From the NCBI RefSeq assembly GCF_020149765.1, contig NZ_CP083809.1, positions 744,001 through 808,000 of the forward strand: 64,000 nt of DNA, in the 5' to 3' direction. Made by a program: the position numbers and the translations under genes. This DNA is from Pantoea agglomerans (GTDB lineage: Bacteria; Pseudomonadota; Gammaproteobacteria; Enterobacterales; Enterobacteriaceae). This document shows positions 61,346 to 64,000 of the stretch, piece by piece. The notes under the pieces were generated by a model. The model was not told the DNA's origin, did not search any database, and was given only the letters and a program-made list of their open reading frames with translations. The stretch's first letter is position 1, and each line of letters starts with the position of its first letter.

Positions 61346-61370
61346 CAACGCGCGAACTTTTCGCGCGTTG
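61346..61370 (+). other. Hairpin between pyrG and eno
   Basis: An 11-bp perfect stem (CAACGCGCGAA/TTCGCGCGTTG) with a 3-nt loop is followed by TTTG. It may act as a weak terminator or attenuator so that eno is also served by its own promoters. Confidence 0.55.
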
Positions 61371-61390
61371 TTTGTCTTAGGATTGACTAA

Positions 61391-62710
<1,320 letters not shown>

Positions 62711-62752
62711 TCGCCTGCTGATGCCGTCGGCTGACGGCATTTGCCTGAGAGA

Positions 62753-62778
62753 AAGCCCCGCCTTGTGCGGGGCTTTTT
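62753..62778 (+). terminator. Intrinsic terminator of eno
   Basis: A 9-bp stem (AAGCCCCGC/GCGGGGCTT) with a 5-nt loop is followed by TTTTT. A second 8-bp stem (ATGCCGTC/GACGGCAT, 62721-62740) precedes it and may add to termination. Confidence 0.9.
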
Positions 62779-62883
62779 GTTTTACAGCAGTGGCGCAGAC
62801 GCAGAGAAAAGGCACATCGCGTGGTTGAGCTGCGCGGCAAATCTGCCATAATCAGCGCCCTGTTTTTTACTAGCGAGTCCGTA

Positions 62884-63555
62884 ATGCAATACCCGATTAA
62901 CGAAATGTTCCAGACGCTGCAGGGAGAGGGATTTTATACCGGCGTTCCGGCCATCTTTATTCGCTTACAGGGATGTCCGGTGGGTTGTAGCTGGTGTGAT
63001 ACCAAACATACCTGGGAGAAACTGGCCGATCGGGAAACGGCGCTGGGCGATATTCTGGTCAAAACGGTGGAGACCGATGCCTGGGGCAACGCCGATGAGG
63101 CGCTGCTGATTGAGACTATTCAGCGTCAGGGCTGGACGGCGCGCCATGTGGTGATCACCGGCGGCGAGCCGTCGATTTACGACCTGCGTCCGCTGACCAC
63201 AGCCTTAGAAGCGCACGGCTTTCAGTGCCAGATTGAAACCAGCGGCACGCATGAAGTGCACTGCTCCGAGAAAACCTGGGTCACGGTATCGCCAAAGGTA
63301 AATATGCGCGGCGGCTATGATGTGCTGGCGCAGGCGCTGCAGCGCGCGGATGAGATCAAACATCCGGTGGCGCGCGAGCGCGACGTCGAGGCGCTGGATG
63401 CACTGCTGGCAACGCTGAGCGACAGCAAAGCCCGCGTGATTGCGCTACAGCCGATCAGCCGTAAAGATGAGGCGACGAAGCTTTGCATCGAAACCTGCAT
63501 CGCGCGCAACTGGCGTTTATCGATGCAGACCCACAAATATCTCAATATCGCCTGA
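62884..63555 (+). CDS. queE: 7-carboxy-7-deazaguanine synthase QueE
   Basis: QueE is the radical SAM enzyme that contracts the ring of 6-carboxy-tetrahydropterin to 7-carboxy-7-deazaguanine in queuosine synthesis. The 223-aa product has the E. coli QueE length. The cluster cysteines are Cys31, Cys35 and Cys38 in GCPVGCSWCDT, and the SAM Gly-rich motif is VITGGEPSIYDL. The start at 62884 gives MQYPINEMFQTLQGEGFYTG; a GTG frame from 62821 is unsupported. Confidence 0.96.
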   Translation: MQYPINEMFQTLQGEGFYTGVPAIFIRLQGCPVGCSWCDTKHTWEKLADRETALGDILVKTVETDAWGNADEALLIETIQRQGWTARHVVITGGEPSIYDLRPLTTALEAHGFQCQIETSGTHEVHCSEKTWVTVSPKVNMRGGYDVLAQALQRADEIKHPVARERDVEALDALLATLSDSKARVIALQPISRKDEATKLCIETCIARNWRLSMQTHKYLNIA

Positions 63556-63567
63556 CGGAAGAGAGCA

Positions 63568-63584
63568 GGGCGGCCGCGCCGCCC
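63568..63584. other. Hairpin between convergent queE and the pyrophosphatase gene
   Basis: GGGCGGC and GCCGCCC form a 7-bp stem with a 3-nt loop in the 36-bp gap between the two convergent stop codons. There is no T-run. Confidence 0.45.
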
Positions 63585-63591
63585 GCTACCC

Positions 63592-64000
63592 TCACTGCTT
63601 CGCTTTATAGGCGTCAAACGCCTTCTTGATCTCGCTCTTCGCCACCTCGGCGCTTTCAAATCCGTTTAGCTCCACCTTCTTGCGCCCTTCCGGCAGCTGT
63701 TTATAAACGCGAAAAAAGGCCTCAAGGCGCGCCTGCTCCATCTTCGGCAGATCGCTCATGCTCTTGATATCGTCATAGGTTGGATCGATTTTGCTGGTCG
63801 GCACCGCGACGATCTTATCGTCCACTTCGCCGCCGTCGATCATCTTCAGCACGCCGATGGGGCGCAGTTTGATCAGCGTCCCAGGCTGCAGCGGCGCGCG
63901 GCTATAGAAGATCACGTCGAGGGGATCGTTATCGCCGCCCAGCGACTGCGTCAGGGATCCGTAGTTTGCCGGATAAGCGACCGGCATCGACTGAAAGCGA
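63592..64000 (-). CDS. Inorganic pyrophosphatase, family I (5' end outside the window)
   Basis: This is the C-terminal 136 residues of a type I soluble inorganic diphosphatase, which hydrolyses pyrophosphate with Mg. The family signature D-x-D-P-x-D is present as GGDNDPLDVIFY, followed by RPIGVLKMIDGGEVDDKIVAV. The frame is open past the window edge: the residues just before the internal ATG read RFQS, so the ATG at 63987 is not the true start. It differs clearly from E. coli Ppa (for example NDPLD against GDPVD), so it may be a second or exported pyrophosphatase; the missing N-terminus would show this. Confidence 0.88.
   Translation of the reverse strand, partial: RFQSMPVAYPANYGSLTQSLGGDNDPLDVIFYSRAPLQPGTLIKLRPIGVLKMIDGGEVDDKIVAVPTSKIDPTYDDIKSMSDLPKMEQARLEAFFRVYKQLPEGRKKVELNGFESAEVAKSEIKKAFDAYKAKQ

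Overview
The window is chromosomal DNA of a GC-rich gammaproteobacterium of the order Enterobacterales. Protein similarity to Escherichia coli and gene order point to that order; the high GC content, the lack of mazEF between relA and mazG, and the accessory genes suggest an Erwiniaceae-type organism (Pantoea/Mixta/Erwinia-like). The genus is inference from memory, not from a search. Most genes match the E. coli 62-65 min region in conserved blocks. No rRNA, tRNA, insertion sequence, prophage or CRISPR array was seen.

Layout. 1-5,200: 6S RNA, zapA and ygfB, then pepP-ubiH-ubiI (proline peptidase and ubiquinone hydroxylases). 5,200-10,100: the glycine cleavage operon gcvTHP behind a long leader. 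10,100-16,500: ygfF, bglA with an RpiR-type regulator, trhA, ygfZ, sdhE-cptA and fldB, with a 35-bp tandem repeat array between convergent cptA and fldB. 16,600-22,860: xerD-dsbC-recJ, then prfB-lysS; prfB keeps its programmed +1 frameshift. 22,860-28,770: a trypsin-like lipoprotein, an MFS transporter, lysR/lysA, a GNAT acetyltransferase and galR with a GalR operator.

28,900-48,700 is the accessory part. In E. coli galR and aas are separated only by the tandem OmpR-dependent sRNA genes omrA and omrB. Here the interval holds about 20 kb: a molybdopterin S/N-oxide reductase gene with a 3' frameshift, one Omr-type sRNA, an FtsI-like penicillin-binding protein with an SxD motif in place of SxN, a second Omr-type sRNA, a small ribbon-helix-helix-like protein, a complete tripartite RND pump, and an MdtABC pump with its own outer-membrane factor. 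The two sRNA genes have been split by the penicillin-binding protein gene.

48,700-64,000 returns to core genes: aas-lplT (lysophospholipid repair), barA (whose 3' end is duplicated in tandem), rlmD, relA, mazG, pyrG, eno, queE and the start-truncated end of an inorganic pyrophosphatase. Together the window covers stress signalling (RelA, BarA, 6S RNA, Omr sRNAs), envelope maintenance and efflux, one-carbon and quinone metabolism, and translation.
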